From an uncultured Lentisphaerota bacterium (lineage in GTDB: Bacteria; Verrucomicrobiota; Kiritimatiellia; CAIQIC01), in contig CAIWHP010000189.1 of assembly GCA_903912445.1 (NCBI GenBank), positions 1 to 47,042 on the forward strand: a DNA stretch of 47,042 bases. The letters are read 5' to 3'. Below, in pieces: positions 24,522 through 33,357 of this stretch. Position 1 is the first letter of the stretch. The number at the start of each line of letters is the position of its first letter. The position numbers were made by a program, and so were the translations under genes. The notes beneath the pieces were generated by a model. The model made no database searches. It was not told the DNA's origin and saw only the letters and a program-made list of their open reading frames with translations.

Positions 24522-25364
24522 ATGAAGTCATCCGCGAAACCGCTGTTGGTGCTCTGCGCGTTGTTCTCCGGTCTCACGGCCGCGCCGGCCTGTACGCTCT
24601 GGGGCGTGGCGGGCGAACGCGCCGATGGCGGCGGTACCATCATCGTCAAGAATCGCGATTGGCGCCCCGACCACACCCAGGAAACGAAGACCGTCACGCC
24701 GCGTGCCGGCAACAGATACTTCGGGCTCTATGCCGTGGGCGGCGACGAGCCCGGCATCAAGGCCGGTGTCAACTGCAAGGGCCTCGCGGTCGTCACCGCA
24801 TCAGCCAGCTGCCTGCCGCTGTCCGTACGCAAGCAGCAACCGGGCAAAAAAGGCGTGCTTGCGGAAATCCTGGCCAGCCACGCTTCCGTGGATGCGCTGC
24901 TCGAGCATCGCGACCTTTTCGAGCACGCGCGCGCCGGGTTTTTCCTGATTGCCGACCGCCAGAAGATCGCGCTCGTCGAGGTCGCGCTGGGCGGCAAGTT
25001 CGTCGTGCGCACGGAGACGAACGGCGTCGTCACGCACACCAACGGCTACCAGGAGGAGGCGCTGCGCAGTTCCAGCCTCACCGACGGCGCCAGCAGCACC
25101 ACGCGGCTCGCGCGCATCCGGACGCTGCTCTCGGAAGCGCGCCAGCCGCTGGATGTTGCCCTGTTCAAACGGTTGAGCGCCGACCAGCACGCTGGCCCGG
25201 ACAACAGTCTCTGGCGCACCGGCGAAAAGTCCCGCACGCTGGCCACGTGGCTCCTGGCGCTGCCCAGGCAAGCCCCGCCTGCGCTCTACCTGAAGCTCGC
25301 CAACCCCGGCCGGCCGATTACGGAAACCAACCTCGTTTTCGATGCGAAGTTCTGGGGCTTGTGA
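24522..25364 (+). CDS. Secreted Ntn-hydrolase (C45 / choloylglycine-hydrolase-like acyltransferase family)
   Basis: This 280-residue protein has a signal peptide (MKSSAKPLLVLCALFSGLTAAPA) that should be cleaved directly before C24, giving the N-terminal nucleophile CTLWGVAGE. The motif IVKNRDW (N44-R45-D46) is the usual partner block of linear amide C-N hydrolases such as penicillin V acylase, acid ceramidase-like enzymes and C45 acyltransferases. Later GLAVVTAS and THTNGYQEE fit the fold. Substrate unknown; the nearest families cut amide bonds of small acylated molecules. It lies between cydAB and the GH28 gene with its own promoter, followed by three palindromic repeats. Confidence 0.82.
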   Translation: MKSSAKPLLVLCALFSGLTAAPACTLWGVAGERADGGGTIIVKNRDWRPDHTQETKTVTPRAGNRYFGLYAVGGDEPGIKAGVNCKGLAVVTASASCLPLSVRKQQPGKKGVLAEILASHASVDALLEHRDLFEHARAGFFLIADRQKIALVEVALGGKFVVRTETNGVVTHTNGYQEEALRSSSLTDGASSTTRLARIRTLLSEARQPLDVALFKRLSADQHAGPDNSLWRTGEKSRTLATWLLALPRQAPPALYLKLANPGRPITETNLVFDAKFWGL

Positions 25365-25380
25365 GCAGGCCGCCGGATGC

Positions 25381-25458
25381 TTTCCAAGGCTTGGAAAATA
25401 CCGGCGTAAGCTTTCCAAACCCTGGAAAAGTTCAGGTTTTTATTTCCAAGGTTTGGAA
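25381..25458. repeat. Three tandem TTCCAA/TTGGAA palindromes
   Basis: Copies at 25381-25397 (TTTCCAAGGCTTGGAAA), 25412-25428 (TTTCCAAACCCTGGAAA) and 25443-25458 (TTTCCAAGGTTTGGAA), spaced about 31 bases apart centre to centre. They sit between the Ntn-hydrolase stop and the GH28 promoter. The regular spacing of about three helical turns is notable, and the centres vary while the arms are kept. Confidence 0.85.
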
Positions 25459-25485
25459 CGCGGCCTGGGAGGCGGCGCATTCGGC

Positions 25486-25515
25486 TTGTCGGGGCGCGCC
25501 AGGCAAAGCTATAAC
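25486..25515 (+). promoter_or_regulatory. Candidate promoter for the GH28 gene
   Basis: TTGTCG (25486-25491), an 18-base spacer and TATAAC (25510-25515), 27 bases before the ATG at 25543. It starts directly downstream of the palindrome cluster. Confidence 0.4.
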
Positions 25516-25542
25516 CGACGCACACAAACCGGAGACGGGCCT

Positions 25543-27162
25543 ATGAAGCCATGGAAAATATTTCTGGCGGGCGCGGCGGCCGCGATGCTGGTTGTTCGGA
25601 CCGCCGGCGCAGGCGAGGCGCGCTACGACATTCGCGACTTCGGCGCGCGCGGCGACGGCCACACGCTCTGCACCTCCGCCATTCAAAAAGCCGTGGACGC
25701 GTGTGCGGCGCAAGGTGGCGGCACCGTCTATTGCGGGCCGGGGGTGTGGCTGACGGGCACGATTACGCTCAAGAGTCACGTTGGTTTCTACCTCGACAAC
25801 GGTTGCACGCTGCTCGGCAGCACCAACGCGGTGGACTATCCCGCCTGGCATGCGAAACTGCGCTCCTACACCGACAACTATGTTCAGCAAAGTCTCTTTG
25901 CCGGCGAGGGGCTCGAGCAGGTCAGCATCGCCGGCCGTGGCACGATTGACGGCAACGGCCAGGCGTTCCAGTGGAAGGAGTATCTCACCCGCCCGTACGT
26001 GATCCGCCTGGTCAGCTGCACGAACGTGGTCATGGAGGGCATCGAACTGCGCAACTCGCCGATGTGGATGCAGCACTATCTCGCGTGTCACCAGCTGGTG
26101 GTGAAGGGGCTGCGCGTATTCAATCATGCCAGCCGCAACAACGACGGCCTCGATATCGACGCCTGCTCCGATGTGACGGTCTCGGACTGCATGATTGACT
26201 CCGACGACGACGCGATCTGCCTCAAGGCCACGCTCGACCGGCCGTGCGAAAATGTGGTGATCAACAACTGCGTCATCAGCAGTCATTGCAGCGCCATCAA
26301 GACCGGCACGGAATCGAATGGCGGGTTCCGGAACATCACGATCAACAGTTGCACGATAGTCGCACCCCGCTTCACGCAGTCCATCTATGGCGAGCGTTTG
26401 TCGCGCGGCATCGCCGGCATCGCCATCGAAACCGTGGATGGCGGGCAGAGTGAAAACATCAATATCTCCAACATCACCATCCGCGGCGTGTGTGTCCCGA
26501 TTTTCATCCGGCTCGGCAATCGCGCACGGCCGTTCACTGCCGATGGCGCCAAACCCGGCCCCGGCGCGCTGCGCCGCGTGACGCTCACCAACATCACCGC
26601 CTCGGGCGCGGCGACCAATGGCTGCTCGATCACCGGGTTGCCGGAGAGCCCGCTCGAGGATGTGCTGCTCGACAACATCCAGCTTTCCTTTGTCGGCGGT
26701 GGCCAGCGCAAGCAAACGGCGCGCGGTGTGAACGAGTATCCAACGCGCTATCCCGAAGCCACGATGTTCGGCACGCTGCCTGCCTACGGCTTTTTCTGCC
26801 GCCATGTCCGCGGGCTGAAGTTCAGCAATGTGCGCATCGCCACGGAAGCGCCCGACGAACGTCATGCGCTGGTGTGCGACGACGTGACCACGCTCGCCCT
26901 GCATGGCGTCGAGGCCGGTTCGCGCGGAGCGGCCGCGCCTGCTTTCCTGTTCCGCAACGTGGCGGATGCCATGGTGCAGGGCTGCCGTGCCGGTGCCACA
27001 AACACCGCGGCTCTGCGGCTGGAAGGTGCCGCGACGAAAAATATTTCCGTCGGCGAAAGCGAGGTCTTTGCGCAGCGCATCGAACACGATGACAAAGTGC
27101 CGGCGGTGGTCCTCGGGAGCTTGAGTTCCGGCGCGAAGCATGCACCGCCGGGGCACGAATAG
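25543..27162 (+). CDS. Secreted GH28-family glycosidase (polygalacturonase-like)
   Basis: This 539-residue protein has a signal peptide (MKPWKIFLAGAAAAMLVVRTAGAG) and a right-handed parallel beta-helix. The N-terminal YDIRDFGARGDGHT and GGGTVYCGPGVWLTGT blocks, and the catalytic acids in NND201GLDID and DSDDDAICLK (221-222), are typical of GH28 and its relatives. The usual GHG motif is replaced by SSHCSAIKTGTES, as in many divergent bacterial members, so the substrate may be something other than plain polygalacturonate. ATG at 25543 is supported by GGAG nine bases upstream and by the signal peptide; the open frame extends further upstream through the repeats. It lies between cydAB and cydDC, whose functions are unrelated. 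Confidence 0.9.
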   Translation: MKPWKIFLAGAAAAMLVVRTAGAGEARYDIRDFGARGDGHTLCTSAIQKAVDACAAQGGGTVYCGPGVWLTGTITLKSHVGFYLDNGCTLLGSTNAVDYPAWHAKLRSYTDNYVQQSLFAGEGLEQVSIAGRGTIDGNGQAFQWKEYLTRPYVIRLVSCTNVVMEGIELRNSPMWMQHYLACHQLVVKGLRVFNHASRNNDGLDIDACSDVTVSDCMIDSDDDAICLKATLDRPCENVVINNCVISSHCSAIKTGTESNGGFRNITINSCTIVAPRFTQSIYGERLSRGIAGIAIETVDGGQSENINISNITIRGVCVPIFIRLGNRARPFTADGAKPGPGALRRVTLTNITASGAATNGCSITGLPESPLEDVLLDNIQLSFVGGGQRKQTARGVNEYPTRYPEATMFGTLPAYGFFCRHVRGLKFSNVRIATEAPDERHALVCDDVTTLALHGVEAGSRGAAAPAFLFRNVADAMVQGCRAGATNTAALRLEGAATKNISVGESEVFAQRIEHDDKVPAVVLGSLSSGAKHAPPGHE

Positions 27163-27207
27163 CCCGCCGGGCGAAATCCTCGAAAAGAAAGCCCGCAAGC
27201 AAACCTG

Positions 27208-28965
27208 ATGAATCTTGACCGCCGACTTCTTCACCTGCTGATAGCCGCGCGCGGCTGGTTCGCGGCCGCCGTGGCCTCCGGCGTCGGCGCCGTGGCGTGC
27301 ACGGTGGTGCAGGCGTGGGCGCTCTCCCGCGCCATCGGTGGCGTCTTTCTCCGGCAGGAAACCTTGCGCTCGGTGTCCTGCTTTCTCGCGCTCTTTGCCG
27401 GCGCCGCGGCTCTGCGCTATGCGCTGAACTGGCTGGGCGCGGCGGCCGGCGCGCGCGTTGCCGAGCGCATCAAGCGCGACCTGCGCGACCGGCTCACGGC
27501 CAAGCTCTTCGCGCTCGGCCCGGAGCACGTCGCGGGCGGGCGCAGCGGCGAACTGGCCGGCACCCTGACGCGCGGCGTCGAGGTGCTGGACGCGTATTTC
27601 GCCCAATATCTGCCACAGCTTTTCATCGCCGCCCTGGCGCCGCTGGTTATCCCTGGCGTCGTCTTCCCGCGCGATTGGCTCTCCGGCGTCATCCTGCTCG
27701 TCACCGCCCCTCTCATCCCGCTGTTCATGATGCTGATCGGGTCCACGGCCAAGCGTATGACCGACCGCCAGTGGCAGGCGCTCTCCCGGATGAGCGCGCA
27801 CTTCCTCGACGTGCTGCAAGGCCTGCCCGCGCTCAAGCTGCTCGGGCGCGCCCGCGAACAGGCCGACGGCGTCGCGCTGGTCAGCGACGCCTATCGCCAG
27901 GCCACGATGCAGGTGCTGCGCGTCGCCTTTCTCTCCGCGCTGGCGCTGGAAATGCTCGCGACCCTCAGCACCGCCGTCGTCGCGGTCGAGCTGGGCCTGC
28001 GGTTGCTCCGCGGCGGCATCGGCTTCGAGCTGGCCTTGATGATCTTGATTCTCTGCCCGGAATTCTATGGTCCGCTCCGCGCGCTCGGCGCACGCTTCCA
28101 CGCCGGCATGGAAGGCGTCAGCGCCGCCGCGCGGCTCCATGAAATTCTGGATGCGCCGCTGCCGCCGCAAAGTGTTGCGGCGCCTGCGGCCGCCCTCGGT
28201 CAATCGCCATCCACCATTCCCCATCCACCCTTAACCATTGCTTATTCCTCGGTGAGTTTCGCCTATCCATCACGCAGCGCACCCGCGCTGGCTTCCATCT
28301 CCTTCGAACTCCGCCCCGGCGAGATCACCGCGCTGGTGGGGCCGAGCGGCGCGGGCAAGTCGACCGCCGCCAAACTGCTGCTGCGCTTCATCGGGCCGGA
28401 CAGCGGGCGCATTCTCGTCAACGGCGCCGACCTCGCACAGCTCCCGCCGGAGGAATGGCGCCGGCTGGTTGCCTGGCTGCCGCAGCGCCCGCATCTCTTC
28501 CACGGCACGCTGGCGGAGAACATCGCCCTCGCGCGGCCCGAGGCTACGGCGGCTGACATCGAAGCCGCCGCCCGGGCGGCGCACGTCCACGAGTTCGTGG
28601 CCAAGCTGCCGCAGGGCTATGCCACGCTGATCGGCGAGCGCGGCGCGCGGCTCTCCGGCGGGCAGGCCCAGCGTGTCGCGCTGGCCCGCGCTTTTCTGAA
28701 AGATGCGCCGCTGCTGATCCTCGATGAACCCACGTCTGCGCTCGATGCCGCCAGCGAAGCCGCCGTCAGCGATGCGATGCAACGCCGCGCCGCCGGACGC
28801 ACGACGCTGCTGATTGCGCACCGGATGGCGACGGTCCGGACCGCCGCCCGCGTCGTCGTGCTCGATGGCGGCCGCGTGGTGGAGCAGGGGACCCCGGCGG
28901 AGTTGCTGCGGAATGCCGACCGGTTCGCGGCCATGCTGGCCTTGAACGTGGAGGCCGGCGCGTGA
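27208..28965 (+). CDS. cydD: Thiol-reductant ABC exporter, CydD subunit
   Basis: This 585-residue half-transporter has about six transmembrane helices (residues about 15-300) and a nucleotide-binding domain (about 350-580) with Walker A GPSGAGKST, signature LSGGQAQRVALARA and Walker B LLILDEPTSALD. The membrane part carries CydD landmarks such as RLTAKLFALGP and APLIPLFMMLIG. CydDC exports cysteine and glutathione and is needed for assembly of bd oxidase, which fits cydAB upstream. The linker between membrane and ATPase domains (about 28195-28255) is unusually AT-rich for this window. The stop overlaps the next start as GTGA. Confidence 0.93.
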   Translation: MNLDRRLLHLLIAARGWFAAAVASGVGAVACTVVQAWALSRAIGGVFLRQETLRSVSCFLALFAGAAALRYALNWLGAAAGARVAERIKRDLRDRLTAKLFALGPEHVAGGRSGELAGTLTRGVEVLDAYFAQYLPQLFIAALAPLVIPGVVFPRDWLSGVILLVTAPLIPLFMMLIGSTAKRMTDRQWQALSRMSAHFLDVLQGLPALKLLGRAREQADGVALVSDAYRQATMQVLRVAFLSALALEMLATLSTAVVAVELGLRLLRGGIGFELALMILILCPEFYGPLRALGARFHAGMEGVSAAARLHEILDAPLPPQSVAAPAAALGQSPSTIPHPPLTIAYSSVSFAYPSRSAPALASISFELRPGEITALVGPSGAGKSTAAKLLLRFIGPDSGRILVNGADLAQLPPEEWRRLVAWLPQRPHLFHGTLAENIALARPEATAADIEAAARAAHVHEFVAKLPQGYATLIGERGARLSGGQAQRVALARAFLKDAPLLILDEPTSALDAASEAAVSDAMQRRAAGRTTLLIAHRMATVRTAARVVVLDGGRVVEQGTPAELLRNADRFAAMLALNVEAGA

Positions 28966-30602
28966 AGCAGGGCGTCATGATCCGGCTGCTCGCGCTGCTG
29001 CGTACCGAGCGCGGGTGGATGCTGCTGGCGACCGTGCTCGGGCTGGCGACGATTCTCTCCGGCGTCGGGCTGCTGATGACCAGCGCCTTCCTGATAGCGC
29101 GTGCTGCGCTGCGGCCGTCCATCGCCGAAATCCAGGTGGCCGTCACCGGCGTCCGCTTCTTCGGGATTTCGCGTGGCATCTTCCGCTATCTCGAACGCCT
29201 GGTTTCGCACGAGGTCACCTTCCGGCTGCTGACGCGGCTGCGCGTCTGGTTCTTCCGCGCGGTCGAACCGCTCGCGCCGGCGCGTCTGGCGGGCACACGC
29301 AGCGGCGACCTGCTCGCGCGCGTCGTCGCCGATGTCGAAAGTTTGGAGCATGTCTATGCGCGCCTGCTGGCGCCGCCCGCGGTCGCGCTGCTGACCGCCC
29401 TGCTGTGCGCGTGGTTCTTTGGCCGCTGGGATGCGCGGCTGGCGTGGGCGCTCTTTGGCGCGCTGTTCGCGGGGGGCGTGGTGCTGCCGCTGGTGATGCA
29501 GGCCGCCGGCAAACGCATCGGCGCGCGGCTGGTGATCGTGCGCGCGGAGCTGAGCGTGGCCGCTGTGGACGGTGTGCAGGGGCTGGCCGATTTGCTGATC
29601 TATGGCCGCGCCGCCGCGCAGCAGGAGAAGCTCGGCGCGCTCAACAGGGAATGGACGCACCTGCAGCGCCGCCTGACCTCCTTGAATGGTCTGGGCGAGG
29701 CGTTGCTCGGCCTGTGCCAGGCCGCTGCCGTGGTCGCGCTCTTCGCGCTGGCCGCGCCGCAGGTCACGCGCGGCGCGCTCGATGGCATCATGCTCGCGGT
29801 GTTTACCCTCGGCGTCCTGGCCTGCTTCGAGTCCGTCGCGCCGCTGCCGCAGGCGTTCCAGAACTGGGGGCAGCAACGTCAGGCGACGCAGCGGGTGTTC
29901 GCGGTCGCCGATGTCGCGCCGGCCGTGCCGGCGCCCCTGCGCCCGCAGCCGTTGCCGGAAACCCACGACCTGACCTTGGACGATATCTCCTTCCGCTACG
30001 CACCGGAAGAGGACTGTGTGTTGCGCCACTTCTCGCTGCAGATCCCCGCCGGCGCGCGCGTCGCCATCGTCGGGCCGAGCGGCAGCGGCAAATCGACGCT
30101 GGCGCAGCTGCTGGTGCGCTTCTGGGACGTGACCGCGGGCGCGATACGGCTCGGAGGGTGCGACCTGCGCGAACTGGAGCCACACGCGCTGCCGCGCGTC
30201 ATCACGATGGTACCGCAGCAGCCGTGGCTGATGGGCGCAACGCTGCGGGAAAACCTGCGGCTGGCCAAGCCCGATGCCCACGATACCGAACTGCTGGGCG
30301 CCCTCGCCGCCGTGAAACTCGAGCGGTTTGTGGACTCGCTGCCCGAGAAGCTCGGTACGTGGCTTGGCGATCAAGGCCTCCAGCTGAGCGGTGGCCAGCG
30401 CCGGCGCCTCGCGCTCGCGCAGGCGCTTCTGCGCGCGACGCCGGTGGTGGTCTTCGACGAGCCCACCGCCGATCTCGATCCGGCGACCGAGCGCGAAATC
30501 ATGGACCTGATCTGGTCGCTGGATGCCGCCCGCACGGTCATCGTCATCACCCACCGTCCCATTGCCCTCGACCGCGCCAGCCAGATCGTACGGCTGGGGT
30601 GA
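28962..30602 (+). CDS. cydC: Thiol-reductant ABC exporter, CydC subunit
   Basis: This 546-residue half-transporter partners CydD. Its membrane part includes GVRFFGISRGIFRYLERL, a CydC hallmark. The ATPase domain has Walker A GPSGSGKST, signature LSGGQRRRLALAQA and Walker B VVVFDEPTADLD, then ITHRPIAL. The GTG start overlaps cydD by 4 bases; an in-frame ATG at 28977 is the alternative. No T-rich terminator follows on the plus strand. Confidence 0.93.
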   Translation: MKQGVMIRLLALLRTERGWMLLATVLGLATILSGVGLLMTSAFLIARAALRPSIAEIQVAVTGVRFFGISRGIFRYLERLVSHEVTFRLLTRLRVWFFRAVEPLAPARLAGTRSGDLLARVVADVESLEHVYARLLAPPAVALLTALLCAWFFGRWDARLAWALFGALFAGGVVLPLVMQAAGKRIGARLVIVRAELSVAAVDGVQGLADLLIYGRAAAQQEKLGALNREWTHLQRRLTSLNGLGEALLGLCQAAAVVALFALAAPQVTRGALDGIMLAVFTLGVLACFESVAPLPQAFQNWGQQRQATQRVFAVADVAPAVPAPLRPQPLPETHDLTLDDISFRYAPEEDCVLRHFSLQIPAGARVAIVGPSGSGKSTLAQLLVRFWDVTAGAIRLGGCDLRELEPHALPRVITMVPQQPWLMGATLRENLRLAKPDAHDTELLGALAAVKLERFVDSLPEKLGTWLGDQGLQLSGGQRRRLALAQALLRATPVVVFDEPTADLDPATEREIMDLIWSLDAARTVIVITHRPIALDRASQIVRLG

Positions 30603-30654
30603 GCGCTATTGCCTAAGCGGCGGACCGGCCCGCTAGCCAGCCTGCGGGGGAATG

Positions 30655-30689
30655 AAAAACAACAGGGCGTCCACCTGCGGACGCCCTGT
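30655..30689 (-). terminator. Rho-independent terminator of the small lipoprotein gene
   Basis: Bases 30662-30672 pair perfectly with 30679-30689 (11-bp GC-rich stem, 6-base loop). Read on the minus strand the hairpin is followed by TGTTGTTTTTC, a proper T tract. It lies 25 bases past the stop of the lipoprotein gene. On the plus strand it has no T tract, so it is mainly directed at the minus-strand gene, though the hairpin may also slow cydC transcripts. Confidence 0.85.
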
Positions 30690-30713
30690 GCCTTGGATCG
30701 ATCGTTGCGTTAG

Positions 30714-31082
30714 TTAGTGTCGGGCCCCGGTGAAAGTCCCCGCCTCGCCATTCGATGTTTGATAGTTACCAGTCATGGTGTTGCCGTTCACCGTGGCCGT
30801 TGTGCTAACACTCGAACCGTCAGGGTTCACAATGGTCGCGGCCATTTGATCGCCACTCACGGAACCCGCCCACGTACCCCCGTCCGAGTCCGTCCCCTGC
30901 ACACTGCTGCCGCTTTGGGTGAGCCTGGCGGTAAAGGCTGCGCCACCTTGGGGCGCTAACCTCCAGGTCCCTGTAACGTCAACAGTCGGCGCCGCGTTAT
31001 CGTCGCCGCCACCACAACCTGCCAGACACAGGGCTGTGGAGAGAATTACCAGCAACAGACCCACTCGCGACTTCATGCTCAT
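30714..31082 (-). CDS. Small secreted lipoprotein
   Basis: This 122-residue protein has a lipoprotein signal peptide with lipobox LAGC (Cys23), then a Gly/Asp linker (GGGDDNAAPTVD) and a beta-rich domain of about 85 residues: VTGTWRLAPQGGAAFTARL, then alternating short strands ending GNYQTSNGEAGTFTGARH. This looks like a small beta-barrel or lipocalin-like fold (VTGTW start), but I cannot name the family. Three in-frame ATGs occur in a row; the middle one (31082) is chosen because it lies 7 bases after AGGAG. It has its own terminator and is transcribed alone. Confidence 0.85.
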   Translation of the reverse strand: MSMKSRVGLLLVILSTALCLAGCGGGDDNAAPTVDVTGTWRLAPQGGAAFTARLTQSGSSVQGTDSDGGTWAGSVSGDQMAATIVNPDGSSVSTTATVNGNTMTGNYQTSNGEAGTFTGARH

Positions 31083-31413
31083 ACTCATACTCCTTTCTGG
31101 CCGGGACTTCCTTGAACCCAACCATCGTGTGAATGCTGCACCCCCTGCCCTGCGTGAGTCAATAATATTTTCCCTGGTTTGGGGCTGCGGGCGGTGCGGT
31201 CCAGCTGGCGGAAGCTGCAGGGCGCGAAACGCCACACACGGCCTGGTGCGGTGCTGCGCGGCGCAGGTGCGGGCAAGACAAAAGCGCCGGCCGTGCTGAC
31301 GCCTCCGCCCGCCGATTGGGCGCGATTGAACAATCTGCTTCTCATGCAGGGGCGTCGGAGTGCTGCGCCCGATGTGCTCAGCCTGGCAAAGAGGGCGCGG
31401 CAAGTCTGCGACC
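31083..31413. other. Intergenic stretch without a convincing gene
   Basis: About 330 bases upstream of the lipoprotein gene and downstream of the lyase gene, both on the minus strand. On the minus strand a TTGACT (about 31158) lies in a locally AT-rich patch, but I found no good -10 partner at 16-18 bases. No open frame here has recognisable coding sequence. Confidence 0.5.
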
Positions 31414-32790
31414 CTACAGGTTTGGGCCGGTCGAGGATGTGAGCAGGGCGTCGAGGTCGGCGGCGGACATCAGGTTCTTTTCGAGCACGAGCTCGCGCAG
31501 GGTTTTGCCGGTCTGGCGCGCTTCCTTGACCAGCTGGGAGACGCGGTCGTAGCCGAGGGCCGGGTTCAGGATGGTAGGCAGGCCGAGGCTGGTCTCGAAG
31601 TGGCGCTGGCAGACGGCGGCGTTCGCGGCGATGCCGGCGATGCACTTTTCCGCCAGCATGACGCAGCAGCGGTCGAAAATTTTCAGCTCGGCAACGAGGT
31701 TTGCGGCGACCACCGGCATGTGCGTATTGATCTCAAGCTGGCCCGCGGCGCAGGCCAGCTGCACGGCATGATCGTGGCCCATGATCTGGATGCAGGCCAT
31801 GTTGGCGGCCTCGCAGATGCTCGGGTTGATCTTGCCCGGCATGATGGAGGAGCCGGGCTCGACGGCCGGCAGCGCGACCTCGTTGAAGCCGGTGTTCGGG
31901 CCCGAGGCAAGCAGGCGCAGATCGTTGCAAATTTTGCCCACATCGGCGGCGGCGCAGCGCAGCGCGCCCGAATAACCGGCGAGGTCGGTCAGGAACTGGG
32001 TCGCCTCGAGGCCGTCCTCGGCGACCCGCCACGGCTGTTCCGTCAGCGCCGAGAGCTCCCGGATGATCGCGGCCCGGAAGGCCTGCGGCGTGTTGACGCC
32101 CGTGCCGACCGCATTGCCGCCGATGCCGAGCTCCAGCAGGAAGGCGCATGCGTTCTGCAACCGCAGCGCGTCCTTCTCCAGCGCGCGGGCCCACGCGGAA
32201 AATTCCTGGCCGAGCGTCACCGGCACGGCGTCCTGCAGGTGCGTGCGGCCGCTCTTGAACATGCCGGCAAACTCCAGCGCCTTGACGCGCAACGCCGCGC
32301 CGAGCGCGGCGAGGCTTGCCACCGCGGGCCGGTGCAGCGCGACGCACGCGAGCTTGATGGCCGACGGGAAGACGTTGTTGGTGGACTCGCCCTTGTTCAC
32401 ATCGTCGTTCGGATGGACGCCCTGGCGGTCGCCGCGCGGCTGGCCGAGCAGCTCGTTGGCCAGGTTGGCGATCACCTCGTTGACGTTCATGTTGGTCGAG
32501 GTGCCGGAGCCGGCCTGGAAGATGTCGATCGGGAACTGGTTGTCGAGGCTGCCGGAAAAAATCTTCTGGCAGGCGGCGGTGATGGCCTCCGCCTTTTCCG
32601 CCGTGAGCAGGCCGAGCGACTGGTTTGCCCGGGCGCAGGCCCACTTGAGGTCCACGATGGCGCGGATGACCTCGCGCGGGACGGGCGCGCCGGCGACGTT
32701 GAAGTTCTGGAGCGAGCGCACCGTATGCACGCCGTAATAGGCCTCGTCCGGCACCTGCACTTCGCCCAGGGAATCTTTTTCGGTTCTCAT
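31414..32790 (-). CDS. Class II fumarate lyase (fumarase C / aspartase family)
   Basis: This 458-residue cytoplasmic enzyme of the fumarase/aspartase superfamily has the signature GSSIMPGKINPS, the substrate-loop motif GSGTSTNMNVNEV, HPNDDVNKGESTNNVFP, and GRTHLQDAVPVTLGQE. Features are mixed. RTEKDSLGEVQVP, HPNDDVNK and EPGSSIMPGK resemble fumarase, while YYGVHTVRSLQNF and KICNDLRLLASGPNTGFNE resemble aspartate ammonia-lyase. I therefore leave the exact reaction open between fumarate-malate and aspartate-fumarate conversion. It starts 12 bases after the release-factor-like gene, with GGAG upstream of the ATG, so the two are probably co-transcribed. Confidence 0.92.
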   Translation of the reverse strand: MRTEKDSLGEVQVPDEAYYGVHTVRSLQNFNVAGAPVPREVIRAIVDLKWACARANQSLGLLTAEKAEAITAACQKIFSGSLDNQFPIDIFQAGSGTSTNMNVNEVIANLANELLGQPRGDRQGVHPNDDVNKGESTNNVFPSAIKLACVALHRPAVASLAALGAALRVKALEFAGMFKSGRTHLQDAVPVTLGQEFSAWARALEKDALRLQNACAFLLELGIGGNAVGTGVNTPQAFRAAIIRELSALTEQPWRVAEDGLEATQFLTDLAGYSGALRCAAADVGKICNDLRLLASGPNTGFNEVALPAVEPGSSIMPGKINPSICEAANMACIQIMGHDHAVQLACAAGQLEINTHMPVVAANLVAELKIFDRCCVMLAEKCIAGIAANAAVCQRHFETSLGLPTILNPALGYDRVSQLVKEARQTGKTLRELVLEKNLMSAADLDALLTSSTGPNL

Positions 32791-32802
32791 GTCCGGTCTC
32801 CA

Positions 32803-33222
32803 TCAATCGTTGAAATGCGGGACGCGGCGCGCGGCTTTCTTCTCCGAGTGCTGGCGCTTGTCGGCGAGCACATTGGCGCGCTGGCGCCGCGAGCGGCGGC
32901 GTTTCTGGCGGCGGATTTTTTCCATCGCCTGCTGCTTCGAGCTCAACGCGCCGCGCTGCTTCGCCTCCAGCTGGTCGCACAATTCGCGCCGTGCCAGGAA
33001 CCGGTTCAGCGCCTGCGAGCGCTCCCACTGGCACTTGACCTCCAGCCCGCTCGGCTTGTGCCGCAGCCAGACGCAGGACGAGGTCTTGTTGACCTTCTGC
33101 CCGCCGGCGCCGCTGCCCTTGACGAAGCGCTCCTCGAGGTCGGCCTCGCGGATGCCGAGCCGCGCCATGCGCTCCTGCAGCGCCTGCGCCTTGTCGGTGC
33201 TGATGGCTCCAAATTGCAACAT
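32803..33222 (-). CDS. RF-1 domain protein with GGQ motif (release-factor-like / ArfB-like)
   Basis: This 139-residue protein carries the peptidyl-tRNA hydrolysis loop GSGAGGQKVNKTSSCVWLRH near residue 35 and a highly basic C-terminal tail (KIRRQKRRRSRRQRANVL). It has only the RF-1 catalytic domain without codon-recognition domains, as in ArfB/ICT1-type ribosome rescue factors and the related release-factor-like proteins. The basic tail could enter the mRNA channel as in ArfB, but it is not a clear ArfB tail, so rescue function is an inference. ATG at 33222 begins the conserved MLQFGAIS; the longer frame lacks conserved sequence. Confidence 0.88.
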   Translation of the reverse strand: MLQFGAISTDKAQALQERMARLGIREADLEERFVKGSGAGGQKVNKTSSCVWLRHKPSGLEVKCQWERSQALNRFLARRELCDQLEAKQRGALSSKQQAMEKIRRQKRRRSRRQRANVLADKRQHSEKKAARRVPHFND

Positions 33223-33357
33223 GGCGGCAGGATAGTCGGAGCCGGGGGAAATGCCAACAGGGAATCGGGGTGGGGTGGATGACGGGCTTTTCCTCCTGCG
33301 GAGGACGCGACGGTCGCCAGGGCTATCCTTCAACTGAAGGACTCTGCCTGGCTGCAT

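Noticed and set aside
25381-25458. CRISPR-like array
   Set aside because: The units are short palindromes without constant repeats of 24-40 bases and without cas genes; only three units.
31360-33282. 640-codon plus-strand frame
   Set aside because: Antisense shadow of the lyase and RF-1-like genes; no recognisable domain or signal.
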